This document shows positions 12,066 through 24,331 of a stretch of DNA of 64,000 nucleotides, one piece after another. Numbering within the stretch: the stretch's first letter is position 1; every line of letters begins with the position of its first letter. Below the pieces are notes generated by a model. It made no database searches. It was given only the letters and a program-made list of their open reading frames with translations, and was not told where the DNA came from. The position numbers and the translations under genes are program-made. Source of the stretch: Gordionus sp. m RMFG-2023 (lineage: Eukaryota > Nematomorpha > Gordioida > Chordodea > Parachordodidae). The DNA is taken from the NCBI RefSeq assembly GCF_954871325.1, contig NC_088776.1, forward strand, positions 7,633,985 to 7,697,984. The letters are read 5' to 3'.

Positions 12066-12700
12066 TCTCTAAATTTATTTACAATAGTGCTTTATTCGCT
12101 TTAATTATATTTGTAAATTTCCAACGATTTATTCGTTTTAAAAATATAAATACTTGCAATAGAGTTTTATTCGCTTTAAAAATAAATGCAAATCTCCATC
12201 GATTTATTCGCTTTAAATTTATTTGCATTAGCGCTTTATTCGCTTTAACAGTATTTGCAAATCTCCAGCTATTTATTCGCTTTAAATTTTTTTGTAATAG
12301 CGCTTTACTCGCTTTAAAAATCTTTGCAAATCTCCAGCGATTTATTCGCTTTAACAATATTTCCAATAGCGCCTTATTCGTTTTAACAATATTTGCAAAT
12401 TTCTCAGCGATTTATTCGTTTTAACAATATCTGCAAATTTCCCAGAGATTTATTCGCTTCAAATTTATTTGCAATGGCGCTTTATTCGTTTTAACAATAT
12501 TTGCAAATTTCACAGCGATTTTTTCGCTTTAAATTTATTTGTAATAGCGCTTTATTCGCTTTAACAATATTTGCAAATTTCCCAGCGATTTATTCGCTTT
12601 AAATTTATTTGCAATAGTGCTTTATTCGCTTTAACAATATTTGCAAATTTTACAGCAATTTATTTGTTTTAACAATATTTACAAATTTCCCTGCGATTAA
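12066..12700 (-). repeat. 69-bp minisatellite, about nine units
   Basis: The unit alternates two half-units, GCGCTTTATTCGCTTTAACA type and GCGATTTATTCGCTTTAAAT type, each followed by ATTTGCAA. The period of about 69 is divisible by three, so part of the array (12079-12366, minus) stays open and would encode a 23-residue repeat of the form LKRINRWRFANIFKANKALL. That reading is most simply a by-product of the repeat. Confidence 0.75.
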
Positions 12701-13612
12701 CCATTAGGTTCTAGTGCTCAATTTGTTAACAGGTCATGGCACAAATTTCTCAGTTTTAACCACTGGTTTAATCAACAACTAATTTCCCAGTATTTTGTCA
12801 CTGGTTTTATAACCTTTGGTTTAAACGTTTCTATAAATTATTCCGATATACTATTCTTTACCTTATTTTTTAGGATTGGCATAAATAATATAATAATCGT
12901 TCGTTTTTTATTATAAATTAAAATAAAATAATAATATAATTAAAAAATGTAATAATGTCCATATTTCTTCTTTTTACAGGATTTTTATAACCCAAAAATA
13001 ATAATTTTAAAAAAATAAAAATATTGACAAAAATATAATATTGATAAAAAAAATAATATTGACAAAAGATATAAAATGACTTGCAATAATTACAAAAAAG
13101 AAAAATATTCTGGGAATCCCTGTGAATTGAAATTTTAAGGAACTATTTTTTGAAGTTGAACTTGTTTAAATATCTTTCCTCTTGATAATTTAGCAATTAA
13201 TTAGTTGAATCTGTATTGGGTATTTAAAATCTTCAAGCCCTAGATTGTTAATGTTTTTAAAATCGATGCAGAGCCTCAAACTCATACTTAATTCTATAGC
13301 TATTTTTGTGTATGGATGGAACCCTTATCGGTGGATAATCTCATACTTAACATCTGGTTTTCGTAAATTAACTTGAGTTCTCATCAATAGTCTTTTAATT
13401 AACTTTAATTCAGAATTAAATATCAACTTCGCCAATTCGTTTTCTCGATTTACATCAATCCATGCCTATGAATCTAGGTAGTATGTTTTTAAAATGGTTT
13501 AACCATGATCTTTTCAATAAAGACATCTTGTTACTATTTACTTAAACGCGTTTAAAATTTGAGAATCACCTTAGTACTCCACCTTTACTTGTGCTAAACC
13601 TATCGCTTATAT

Positions 13613-15079
13613 CAGAGTTGTTAAAAAAATACTTTTTAAATGGATCTAGATACAGATACATCGTCTAAAAGGTTATCTAGATCCTGATATAGATAGATCG
13701 TCTAAATATCTTAATACAGATACAATTTTTAAAATGTATCTGGATACATATTCAATTTTTTAATACTCTTATATAAGCTTTACATAAACCTTTAGGATTC
13801 TATTGTAAAAATGTATGAAATGAGCTAAAAAACTTTACTGACTAGATATCACATTTATCAAAATTAAAATAATGATTTTTAGATTTTAATATAATAATAT
13901 AATATATGAAAATATATGATTAAATGATTATAAATAATTATTAGATTTCAGTAATAAAATATTTTGAAATTTTGGTCATTAAGGCATCCTCTTTAATCCG
14001 TAAAGACATTTTTAGCTACACTAAAAATCCTTTCAACCGGGGCACTTAAAGGGATTGTGGTGTTATATTTTATGAATAACAATTTTATCAGGTCCTTAAA
14101 AATACTAAAATCTGGGCATTCATTTTCGAAAAAATTATTTAAAATTTGTTGAGTATCAAAATTTAAATCATTATTAATAGTCATCTGCTGCTGTGGGGTA
14201 GTGAAAAAAATAGGATATTAATTAAATTGTTTTTTTTTCGCAGGTTATTTGTTTGCAATCAGTTGAAGACCTTGATAATTCATCAACTAATCTTTGTATT
14301 AATTGTTTTTTTCATAAACAGTGTTTGATTTTTTCTCTTAAAATTGAAAATTACAATTGTAAACATTTTATTTAGTATCTATACCCTTAAATGTTTTACA
14401 ATGTTGCAAGTTGAGGTAATGCTTATTAAAATTTTCGTATTTTTTTTTGTAGATATGTCAAACATTTTTCTATCAGAGATTTGTTTTCTTTATGAGATAT
14501 TATATTAAAATATACTTTATAAATTGGATATGAAAAGAATGTCTGAACTTGTTTATGCTTCATTGATTATTACTTCTTCCTCTTCATCACTATTAATATT
14601 AATCTAAAATAAAATTTTAAAATTAGTATAATAAAATAAAATTAACTAATTCCACTGAAAATTAAAATGGCAGATTTCTTGAGTTGCATTGTAATATCAA
14701 AATTTGCCTGGTTTATTGATAAACTCTGACATAGTATTTAATGAATATTTATATATCTATGTTTTTATATATTTTAATATTTTATATATATATATAATTT
14801 TTTATTATAGTAGTCTTAATATTTTTTAATATATATATATATTTAAATTATATGCCCATATGAAATAAAATAAAATTTGCATTTAAGTTTTTATTTATAA
14901 TATAAAAAAGCGTTAAATAAAAATATATCAAAATGTATCTTAAAAAGTATCTAAAAACAGACACAGATACGTCTAAAATAATATCTAAATACAGATACAG
15001 GTATTTTAATAAAAAATCAATCTAGATATACCAGATTTTTATATCTAGATACTTGTATCTAGATACTTTAACAACTCTG
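13613..15079 (-). mobile_element. hAT transposon, second family member
   Basis: The ends are CAGAGTTGTTAAA and its inverse TTTAACAACTCTG. The flanking octamers GCTTATAT (13605-13612) and GTTTGTAT (15080-15087) agree at 6 of 8 positions, a worn target duplication. Subterminal regions carry many TATCTAGATAC/GATACAGATAC motifs. A hATC fragment is at 13993-14184 on the minus strand. The element interrupts the Gypsy-type fossil between its RT-like and gag-like parts. A shorter relative with the same subterminal motif is at about 60025-60525. Confidence 0.8.
13993..14184 (-). pseudogene. hAT transposase C-terminal fragment
   Basis: A 63-codon frame contains LFIKYNTTIPLSAPVERIF followed by SVAKNVFTD, the start of the hATC dimerisation region. 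Only this part of the transposase is left. The remainder of the element shows no open frame of useful length, so the copy is dead or mobilised only in trans. Confidence 0.75.
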
Positions 15080-15890
15080 GTTTGTATTGTTTTGACGTCA
15101 TAATTAGACAATACTTCATTATAATATTTATATCTGTTTTCTTTATCATATTTTCCTGTTAAATAGTATACTTGTACCTGTTTCCAAACCCAATTGAACA
15201 ATCAATACTTGATTTTTTTTAAAACACTTTTTCTGTCCCTTTTTCTTGGTAGAACAGAATAAATTTATCGCATATGATTGCCGATCTTTATCCCATGACT
15301 ATATTTGATTCTATCAATATTCTCTTTCCATTCTACTTAACCGTTTTGATATATTGAAATTAATCCAAGCACAATATATTACACTTTTACAAAAATTTGA
15401 ACACCTCTTTTGTTCCTTTATCTTTTAAATTTCAACCCACATATATATATTTGCGTCTAATCTTACTCTAAAAATAGAAGTGATCCACATAATATATTAC
15501 ACCTTTACAAAAATTTAAACACCTCTTTTGTACCTCTTTCCTTTTAAATTTACCCCACATAAATGAGTCCCCCAGGCCCCCCCTCTCCTTAATTCTTTCC
15601 AATGAATCCCCCCCGATTACTCCCAAATGAGTCCTCGTGAATAGTCAGTCTCACTGTGTGAAAAACCATCTCTCCTTTTATATTTGCCTATACACTCCTC
15701 TATATTATGACCAAATCTTCAACATTCAGCACATCTCAATTTCTCTGGTCTTCTCGGACAATAAGTGGTGATATGATCGTATTTCCCACACTCAAAATAC
15801 TGTCTCCAGACAATCTCTGATTATATGGCCTTACCTCCCGCAGTTATAACAAGTAATATCTCCCCTCCCTAGAGAATTAAATCTCAGTCT

Positions 15891-18800
15891 CTTCTCCATT
15901 CTACTTATTAATGAATTTTCTCTCATGCCTCCATAAGGTCACAACACTTGATTATTGAATCTTTACCTTTCATATACATCTCCGCCCTCAGGTTTATTTA
16001 CTATTTATTTTCTTGCAACTCCATCTCATTATCAGTTTAACTCTTATTAACTCTTAGAACTAAGTTACTTTTCCCATCACATAATCCTCGCCATTATGCC
16101 CCTTTATTGTCAAGGATTGTCCTTTAATCTACACACTTCAAATCTTCCTAATCCTCATTCCAAGAACTATACTACACACCTATATACATATCATAATCAA
16201 TACACTCCCACATGAATCTCCCAATACTACACAAATTTTTAGTAACTTTTCATTCATATAAAAAATTCACTATTATCTTAAAATAAATATCTTGATAACT
16301 TGTAATGTTAATAGATATCATAGAATTAATAATGTAAACATCCTAATAATATACACGTATACATCAACTCAACTCAAGTAAAATCAGTTCCAGAAAAATT
16401 TGTTTAAATTTAGATCCTTAATTATTATTCAGTGCTAATTTATCAATACTATCTCGTAAATCTAACCCAGCAAATTTCTCAACACTGTTCGGCCATGTCA
16501 GGCACCACTTTCTTAATTCGTATTTTTATATTCTTTAGACTTTTTATTAATTTTTTTTTACACACTAACTATTTTATTTTTCATTAAAACTTTTTAAACT
16601 AAAAAAAATATATATAATCAGATAAAAGATATAAAACATATAAAATATTTGACTTACGACAATCTTCATTCTTATCATAAATTTTAAATTTTAGAAGAAA
16701 ATAAGTCCTGATTTTGTTTATTCCAAATATCTTACAATTTCACATCTAATAAATCGACGAAGTAGAATATGCATCATACACATATAAGCGTATTAAGCTT
16801 CTAAAGTACTAAGCGTCGTAAACTAAAAGCATCATATAAATAAATCTATTACATATATCGAATTTCAGCCCCTTCTTTTTTAATAATTTTTCTTAATCAA
16901 AATTTTAAAATTTATTTATTTAATTTTTTTAAAAATCTAAAAATAATAATATGTGTTTTTTTCCTACCTTTTATATTCTTTCCCAACCTCTAATTACACT
17001 AAATCTCATCCTCTTAAATGGTAACATTCCTCCCTTTCTCATTAACTAATTTCTTCTCCTGATTTGTAAACTTGGCCTCATCTATAGTAAACGCGTTATA
17101 TTCAAGCTTTGTGTTATTTGACGCTATCAAATTCACAGCTGAATCTTCATAGCGTAAAAAAAATTTGAAATATATATTGCACCCATATGTTGCTCAATAT
17201 TTATCATAGCGATATCATCATAACGCTCTATATTTATAAATTATACTCATTTATTTTTCTTGATTCTGTAAATAACGCAACGCTTGAACAGAACGCGTTT
17301 ACTTTAAATGAGGTATTATTCTATCCAAATATTTCCTCTCCATACATATTTTAAGGATTAAAAAACATTATTGATTTCTCTTCTTTTCCTCCATAATTAT
17401 CTAAAATAAAAAACAATATTTTTATTCTAACCCCGAAACTAGCATCATACTATTATAGTATTAAATATATTTTGCTTAAGCATTTTTTTTTAAACTATAT
17501 TTTATAAATAAGCAGAAGGTAATTAATTTAAAAAAAATTAAATAAGTTTAGTAAATTCGGAGGCGAACCACCTGATAAATCTGAATAGTACATTTTGATT
17601 TTAATATACATTTGATATTATTTTTAGAAATTTTATTGATTTAATATTTCTTTAGAAATTTTAAATTTTCAATCCTAATAAAAATAAATAAATAATTTAT
17701 CAAATAAAAATTAAATGTAAGTGAAATTTCAATTTTATAATGTGATTCGTGTGTGAGAGGAATATATTACATTTTTTAAAAAAATTGCTAATCACACTCT
17801 ATTAACAAATATACCACTAAACTGAAAACGCCTCTTCCAATACTAAATTCAATAATTCAAAGCTTCATCCGAAAATTTTTATTCAACCACTTAATAATAA
17901 TAAACCAACTACCAAATGCTGAAAGAAACATATTTAGATTTAGGTAATGAAAAAAGAAAAGTAGAATCTGAGATTGAGAATGTAAAAGATTTGAAAAATG
18001 GAAGAAATGCGCGTTATTAGTCGTTAAATCACAAACTCAAATGCTCTCCTATGCCATAAAATTAGTACCTCAATCAATCAAGCTTTTTTTAAAAAGCCTT
18101 TTCAAGTTTTATAATCCATCAAAACAAATATAAAAATTTCCATAAAAGTTAAAATGAAAAATATTGATGCCTTGAGTTCTATACTATGGGGATCCCATAT
18201 TAGATAAATACGGTAATAAAAATAATTGATCTTGCAATCATGTCAGATCTAGTAAAAATACATTATCCTGCAATTATTTCATATCTAGTAAAGACCACTA
18301 TGGTGTTGTGAGAACAAAAAAAGATTTTATATATTTTAACAATTTTGTATAATTTTTTTATGTTTATATTCCAAAAATTATTATCAATGTGCTCGAATAT
18401 TTTAATTTTCTGCAAAAATTGGATTACGATTTATAAACAATATTAGTTGAATCGAAAAACAAACAATATATTAAATTTATTATACGGCTATAAAACAAAC
18501 AAAAATAATATAATAGATTACATTAAGAAATCAATAAAATAAGGTAATGTAATAGTATAATATAACTACATGCCTCACCCCCACCCTGTATGTTACATGC
18601 AATTACAAAATTTAATAGTAATGTGGGAAAGGGGATTTAGACAAGAATTTGTGTATTTCATATTTCCTATAATGTTTAAAAAGCGTATATTACACTATAT
18701 GGGGCTATTTGATCTTTATAAATGTAATCTGTAATAATTTCTTATAATTGATTAACATTATATTACATAGAGACATATTAACCTTAATAAAGGTAATTTG

Positions 18801-20531
18801 TTACATATTATTCAATAATGAATTAAAATTATATATTACATTTTAACCTTACACTATCATAATTCGATTTTACAATAATTTTTATATTTCATTTAAAAAT
18901 TAATAAAAAGGAACGTGGGAAAAAATCTTCTTCTAAATATTCATATATTTTTTTATTAATTTTAATGTTTGAAATAAGATTTTTTTTAAAAAGATAAATT
19001 TTAAATGTAAAATCATATATAATACAATGTTTTCATGCAGGCTAATCACCCTTAGTCACATGATAGTGCAGAATTGGACGGGTTTCTTCCCGACCAACTA
19101 AGCTGGTGCTCTTATCCTCCACTATTTAGGGAATCAGGATCAATAGTGGCGTTATATTAGTATTAGCACTAACACTTGCCATTTGAAGATTCAAATAAGA
19201 AATACTTTTACAAAAATTTTATATATGTATATAAATGTTTTCATATACTATATACAAATCAAAAGGAAATATATATATAATGATATTTTCTTGTTAATCC
19301 AAAAAAGCAAACAATATATTAAATGTATTGTGTAGCTCTAAGACAAACTTGAAGTGGAAATGATGTTATACATTTGAAAAAAAAACCAAATTCTTAATTG
19401 CTAAAAAAAATCTGCAGAGTCGCCCTGGAACCAGTGATATATATACAGGTCTAATAGATTGGCAAATTTATTAAATGCACAACATTTTGTGGTTGAACGT
19501 TAATTAAATTACATTAATGAGTTTTATATAATGATAAATGTAGAAAACTAGTCTAAGTGCAAACCAAAATGACAATACAGCTGTTTACTATGTATGGACA
19601 CTACTTAATCCACAGTCTAGTGGTATAATATACATCATTGCTTGTTGCTTGTACAAGGCCGTAAAATATTAAATTTTTAAAATGCTGACCGGGCCTAAAA
19701 AAGAATTTTTTTAATACATGCCCTGGTCTGGATTATTTAAAGAAGATTTAAATTATAAATTAAAAAATCGTATGAGAGATTATATAAATTTTAAAGCTTG
19801 GCATTTTCAATTCACTCCAAAGTCATATTTACTTAATACAGCGAAAATTACATAGAATGTCAAACAGAGTAATTGAGAGAAGTTTAAAGTCAAAACTAAG
19901 AATCTAGACTTGTCGGAGCCGCGGGTCTCAGGTTAAACTGAACTTTACTAGTAATTATAATGAAAACTTTTATGATCTAAGAAAAATAAGACCGTGGGTA
20001 ACTCCAATAGTTAAAAAAATATCGGTCACTTAGATTTCTTTTTTCTATATATTCTTCGTTTTGCCCGTACATTATACAAATTTTAGCTATTTTACTAACC
20101 AACATTATAAAATTTATGTAGATGTTAGCTAGAATTTATTAAACTTAATAAATATATTATAGAAGCATAATGTATATGTATTAAAAATCTATATTGATAT
20201 TCGATATTCACTAAATAAGAATGTCGTAATCCCCTTAAATTTTATTTTCAGTGCTTTCACTTTTTCCATATGTAATCGGGATTAAAATATAATTTAATGC
20301 TATTTAATAACTATATTCGAATGAATAAAAACCAATAGTTTATAAGCTTCCTTAAAAATTTATGCCATATTAAAAAACAATATAATATATAAAATTTTGT
20401 TTCATAGAATGATGTTAATTCCAAAGTAATATACTATTTTTTATCACACTATATTTTTTAAATTTTAATTTGATTGTAATCTATATAATTTTATGATATA
20501 GCTAAAAGATTAGTAAAAGATTCGAACATAA
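15891..20531. other. AT-rich intergenic region, largely featureless
   Basis: No exon chain, no open frame above 60 codons and no clear inverted repeats were found. CTCC- and ACGC-rich stretches at about 16990-17300 may be further decayed parts of the Gypsy-type fossil. A short codon-like stretch is listed separately at 17916. A less AT-rich patch at 19035-19150 contains GGTTTCTTCCCGACC and could be a SINE or other relic, unidentified. Confidence 0.4.
17916..18020 (+). pseudogene. Short charged-helix reading frame, unassigned
   Basis: A 34-codon frame starts MLKETYLDLGNEKRKVESEI and ends NARY before TAG. The composition (Glu/Lys/Asn, heptad-like) resembles coiled-coil coding exons more than the surrounding AT-rich DNA. 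No splice partner or homologue is recognised. It may be a leftover exon of a decayed gene or chance. Confidence 0.2.
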
Positions 20532-21503
20532 ATGGCTAACACAAAGGTTTATATAAAGGTACAAATGGAACAATTTTTTAACTCATCATTATCATCTGAC
20601 AATCTTTCAGGCCACAATCCAGTTAAATACTACAAGAATTTAAATGAGATCTTTAACATTTTCATGCAGTCTAAAGACATTGATTATGAACAACAAAAAT
20701 TTAATATGGTCATTCCTCTACAAATATATTCTCGCATATTTTCCTTTGTGATATTATCTTGTCAACCATCAACTCATACTATCTCCATTTATACATGTAG
20801 GGGTAGATGTTTTTGGGCAAGACGCAATGGGATATTCTTTGATTTCTATTTTTTCATCATAAATCTTGACTTTTTAAACGAAAAAATATCCATACAAATA
20901 AATGAAAAAAACTTTAATGATATGAATCAGTGTTCAGTGATCGATAAGTCAAAGTTATATAGAATCATCTTACTCAAATCATTGTTTAGAAAAACTATTG
21001 AAATGAAATCGTATTCTTTAAAGGAGTATGCAGGAGAACACATATTATTGGATATAGATATTCATGATATGACCAATTTTATGGCTGCAATATTCGTTTA
21101 TTATGATAAGCAACTTGATTTATTTATAAGTTTTTTAAAGAAAGCTCTAAAAATTTTCGGGAAAGATATTATAACTTATTTTGGTATAGTTGCTTACACT
21201 TATAGCTTATATGGCGACGATATCGTAACTTGGGTTGAATTTACATATGAATCCATGGAACATTTTAATTACGATGGCTTAGAGTTTTTAAAGTTTTGGG
21301 TTTTTGTTAAAGAAAGCATAGGGGATAACCACAAATATTTTATATTTAGTTCGATCAAAATTTTAGAATATTTACCTTCAAACTGGTTTGATTCACTCAC
21401 CTTAATTTCAATATTTTGTGAAATTTACAAAACAAATCCTCAATCAATTAAATGTTTGATTAAAGCTCTATTAAATTCACATATTATTACAGACCCATTA
21501 TAA
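20532..21503 (+). CDS. Unrecognised 323-aa protein, single exon
   Basis: One uninterrupted frame of 323 codons in DNA where random frames rarely pass 90 codons, so it is very likely real. I do not recognise the protein. It is rich in Phe, Tyr, Ile and Lys, with several hydrophobic helical stretches (about residues 60-80, 100-115, 195-225) but no convincing signal peptide or series of membrane spans. A short Cys-containing patch CRGRCFWARR lies near residue 90. The second half has an amphipathic, repeat-helix look (for example DIITYFGIVAYTYSLYGDDI, then WVEFTYESMEHFNYDGLEF). No zinc finger, kinase or nucleotide-binding motif is seen. Codon use is strongly AT-biased like the next two genes. It lies 305 bases upstream of the coiled-coil gene on the same strand. 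A larger spliced gene cannot be excluded. Confidence 0.65.
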   Translation: MANTKVYIKVQMEQFFNSSLSSDNLSGHNPVKYYKNLNEIFNIFMQSKDIDYEQQKFNMVIPLQIYSRIFSFVILSCQPSTHTISIYTCRGRCFWARRNGIFFDFYFFIINLDFLNEKISIQINEKNFNDMNQCSVIDKSKLYRIILLKSLFRKTIEMKSYSLKEYAGEHILLDIDIHDMTNFMAAIFVYYDKQLDLFISFLKKALKIFGKDIITYFGIVAYTYSLYGDDIVTWVEFTYESMEHFNYDGLEFLKFWVFVKESIGDNHKYFIFSSIKILEYLPSNWFDSLTLISIFCEIYKTNPQSIKCLIKALLNSHIITDPL

Positions 21504-21808
21504 TATTATAGTGACATATATATAATTTTATTAAAGTTTTGCTATTTTAGTTTTTGTTACTTTATTTTATATAAATTTAAATGTTATACATCAAGCATAA
21601 AATCGTGAAAATAATAATTTAAAAAATATATTCAAATCTAGTAACAAGCATTTATTTTTTTAGCATACGAAAGCAGTATAACCTTACTACGTATTTTATA
21701 GATTTAAAACTTAATAAAATAAATTGCAACTAGCAAATTTACCCAACTAAATAGTTATAATTATCATTTAAAACAAAAAAATATATTAAAAAACACAATT
21801 ACTTTATA

Positions 21809-24220
21809 ATGAATTTAATATCGCCAATAGATAGGCCTCTATCTCCATTTCAAAATGCTTTATATGATGTTGCAGTGGCAAGGTCAAAAGGATCTAAGGA
21901 GGTAGATCCACCATGTGGCATATGCTTTAAAAAGATAATAGAGGAAGCTGAAAGAGAGCTTATAAGCTTTGAAAAAGATTCATTACGAGGCACTTGGGAT
22001 AACGAGGAAAAAACATTTATTCACAAAGAAAGCAATAACAGAATAATGCATAAACATTCTCCCCAATCCCACGATTTTGAAGATAGATTAGATAGGGAGG
22101 AAAATATCCCAATCATAATGAAAAATAAAGTGAATGAAATTCTCTCCATATTAAATAAAGGTGGAGTTCGAGATGATGACGATGAAGTATCATTTGTAAT
22201 CCGTGACAAAGAATCGAAACGTGGCACTAAAGATAAACTAGAAGTCCTAACTAAATCGCAATATCGTGAAAATTTGGAAAAGGAAAGAGGTGTACCAAAA
22301 TTGAAAAAAGCATCATCTGCATTGACTAATAAAGTAAAGACAACGTCCTCGTTAGAATTGATAAATGAAAGAAAAAAAACACCAAAGCAGTTTTCTAGCA
22401 TATCAATTAAGCAAGGAATTTCAAAGGATATAGATATTCATTCAAAGAAAGAAAATTCTGTAGTTAAGGATAAAAGTAAATACAGTTGGTTAAATGAAAT
22501 ACCTGGACGATCTTCTTCTATTGCTATACCTAATTGGGAAATTAATAAATCTCATATGGCTTATAATAGAGAACAATTGTCTCCTCAAAGGGAATCTCAA
22601 ATGGTTTCAAAAATGATAGGATTGGAAGAAAATATTCGTGAATTGGAATTTACTATAAAACAAAAAGATGAAATTATATCAAGATTAGAAAAGTCAATAA
22701 AAAATTTAGAAGAGAAGCTCAAAGAGTAAAAATCATATTTTTTAATGTATAAATATAATTTTTAAAGAGTTATCATGCATTCACAATTAAAGCGTGACAT
22801 CATGTCGCCTATATTTTTTTAACTGAATCCATAGTAGACGCGATGAGGTGATCATCACTCAGGAAATATATAATGTAGGAGACTTAAAATAGACATCACT
22901 CATTACAAAGAATTTGCTTGGTTTTGTATCTAAAATTCGTTTTGAAACTATGTGCTCTCGTGATTACCTTAAAGTTGGCTATTAGTCACATTTATGGTAA
23001 TCGGGAAAGTTGTGTATTATCACTCTCATGATGAACTAATTTATATTGTTATGGAAAGTGATGTAGGCTATTTTTGCATTTATTATGTAGAGCCCAATTT
23101 TAAGAGTAATGTGACGTTAGTTCATAGATGAGATCAATTTTTCTTTATTAATATTTTATTCTTAAATTTTGATATGAGTTGAAGTTGCAAATAAATAATA
23201 TTTAAGTGAATTGCTAAGAGATCATGACACAATGTGATTGATAGATCATCATTTATTTATTAAAATCATTTTATTTTATTATCTTGATTGGAATAAAAGA
23301 TATAATTAATATTAAGTATATCCCTTTAAATAATTTTACTGCTCCCTTCGTTATTCTCATGGTAAAAATTCACAATTATAAAAATATATATATCGGATTG
23401 AAGGATTTTATAACCATCAGCTGTTAAATCGCCTCGTATCGCGTTCACTATGAATTTAGCTTATACACTTTTATAGATATAAATTTGTGATATTTTATTT
23501 TGCAGAAATCAATTAGAAATTGATAAATTCAATTGGGAAATGCAGAAAAAAAAGTCTTTGATCAACGATCTAAATGCAAAAAATAATGAACATAGAAAAG
23601 GAATGGATATTAAATACCAAGAATATACAATTGAAAAAATAAAATTAAATAAAGAATTGGAAGAATTAAAAAATAACAATTTGAACGTTGTTTCAGAATA
23701 TAAAAAAAACATTGAAACAATGGAAGATAGGATAAAACATTTGCTCGAAAAACAAAAAGAGTCTGTTAACCTTAAGGCCAAAGAATCTGTTAACCTTAAT
23801 ACCAAAAATACTGAGCACTTACATACTTATAAATTCAGACAAAATGAACTCGTCTCCTCAGTCTGTGCTTTTTGTGGGGTCCCGTACAACATAGGATTAG
23901 AAACCATTAGTTCCAGACAAAATGAATTCCTTTCTTCAGCTTGTTCATTTTGCGGGGTCCCATACAACTCAGGATTTGGAACAAATAATTTTCTCGTTAA
24001 TCCCATTTCTAGCTTAAATAATGAGGAATTCTTAAATATCATAAATGTATTAAAATATTATAAAAACCTTTATGGTAATAGTAATTTTAAACTTTGGTTA
24101 CAATCGCAGATATCCGAGAGAGATCGTAATTATTTATATGATAAGTTTTATTTCTATATCCAAACCTTTGAGAATGAAAGGGATTGTCTTATTGATATTA
24201 TAAAAAATTTGAAAGTTTAA
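21809..24220 (+). CDS. Coiled-coil protein with duplicated CxxC knuckles, 543 aa
   Basis: Two exons, 21809-22725 and 23506-24220. The donor GTAAAA at 22726 and acceptor TTTTGCAG ending at 23505 join in phase, the split codon being GA|A. The join bypasses a stop that would otherwise follow at 22727. Residues 1-45 include PPCGICFKKI (Cys36, Cys39). Residues about 75-260 are charged, low complexity and probably disordered. A coiled coil runs from about 270 through the junction to about 400. Two near-identical segments of 26-residue spacing follow, each Q-N-E-x(4)-S-x-C-x-F-C-G-V-P-Y-N, with Cys426/429 and Cys452/455, which could bind one zinc together. The C-terminal 70 residues are helical. I cannot name the family; centrosomal or ciliary scaffolds are possible from the architecture only. 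AATAAA occurs at 24285, 65 bases past the stop. Confidence 0.7.
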
Positions 24221-24331
24221 TTTATGAAATATTTATTTAAATGATATTTTTTTAATGTAAGAATGTGAAATGTTTTTTTCGTTGAATAAAATGTTAAAAA
24301 TAGATTTGAATATTGTAAAGTATAAAACGGT

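Larger units (their letters stand above)
10333..13109 (-). mobile_element. Repeat-flanked element with gag-like frame, probable LTR-type fossil
   Basis: Two direct repeats of about 360-380 bases bound this block: about 10333-10710 and 12751-13109. Both start TTTCTCAGTTTTAACCACTGG and end in AATTACAAAAAAGAAAA. Between them are a gag-like frame (10823-11479, minus) and a 69-base minisatellite (12066-12700). The block splits the RT region of the larger Gypsy-type fossil, so it arrived later. The repeats could be LTRs, although the usual TG...CA ends and a target duplication are not evident. It lacks pol and appears broken and incomplete. Confidence 0.5.
8560..15890 (-). mobile_element. Gypsy-type LTR retrotransposon fossil, heavily interrupted
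   Basis: Pol- and gag-like blocks appear in order along the minus strand. A run of CCHC zinc-knuckle-like segments lies at about 15640-15880. A reverse-transcriptase start follows at about 13120-13450, including RLCIDFKNINNLGLEDF, the counterpart of the Gypsy RLCVDYRALN region. The RT-to-RNase H connection and RNase H-like block cover about 10330-10098 and 9002-8560, with IGIAADAS, KPITFVSRAL and RRLAIVFAMKKFQQYLIG. Three later elements sit within it (9003-10089, about 10333-13109, 13613-15079). It is old and broken many times over. No LTR pair or integrase was found for it. Confidence 0.75.

Noticed and set aside
12066-12700. CRISPR-like array
   Set aside because: Units are contiguous and degenerate with no unique spacers, and the DNA is eukaryotic.
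10333-13109. Confident assignment of the direct repeats as LTRs
   Set aside because: Neither TG...CA ends nor a target duplication was found, so only a tentative call is given.
19035-19150. Possible tRNA-derived SINE (AGCTTAGTTGGTCGGG on the minus strand resembles an A box)
   Set aside because: No B box at the right distance, no tail and no second copy in the window.
22021-22401. 126-codon minus-strand frame
   Set aside because: It is antisense to the first exon of the coiled-coil gene, with a Ser/Phe/Leu-rich mirror composition.
23509-24042. Two minus-strand frames of 98 and 71 codons
   Set aside because: They are antisense to the second exon of the coiled-coil gene; the plus-strand frame is longer and splices in phase.
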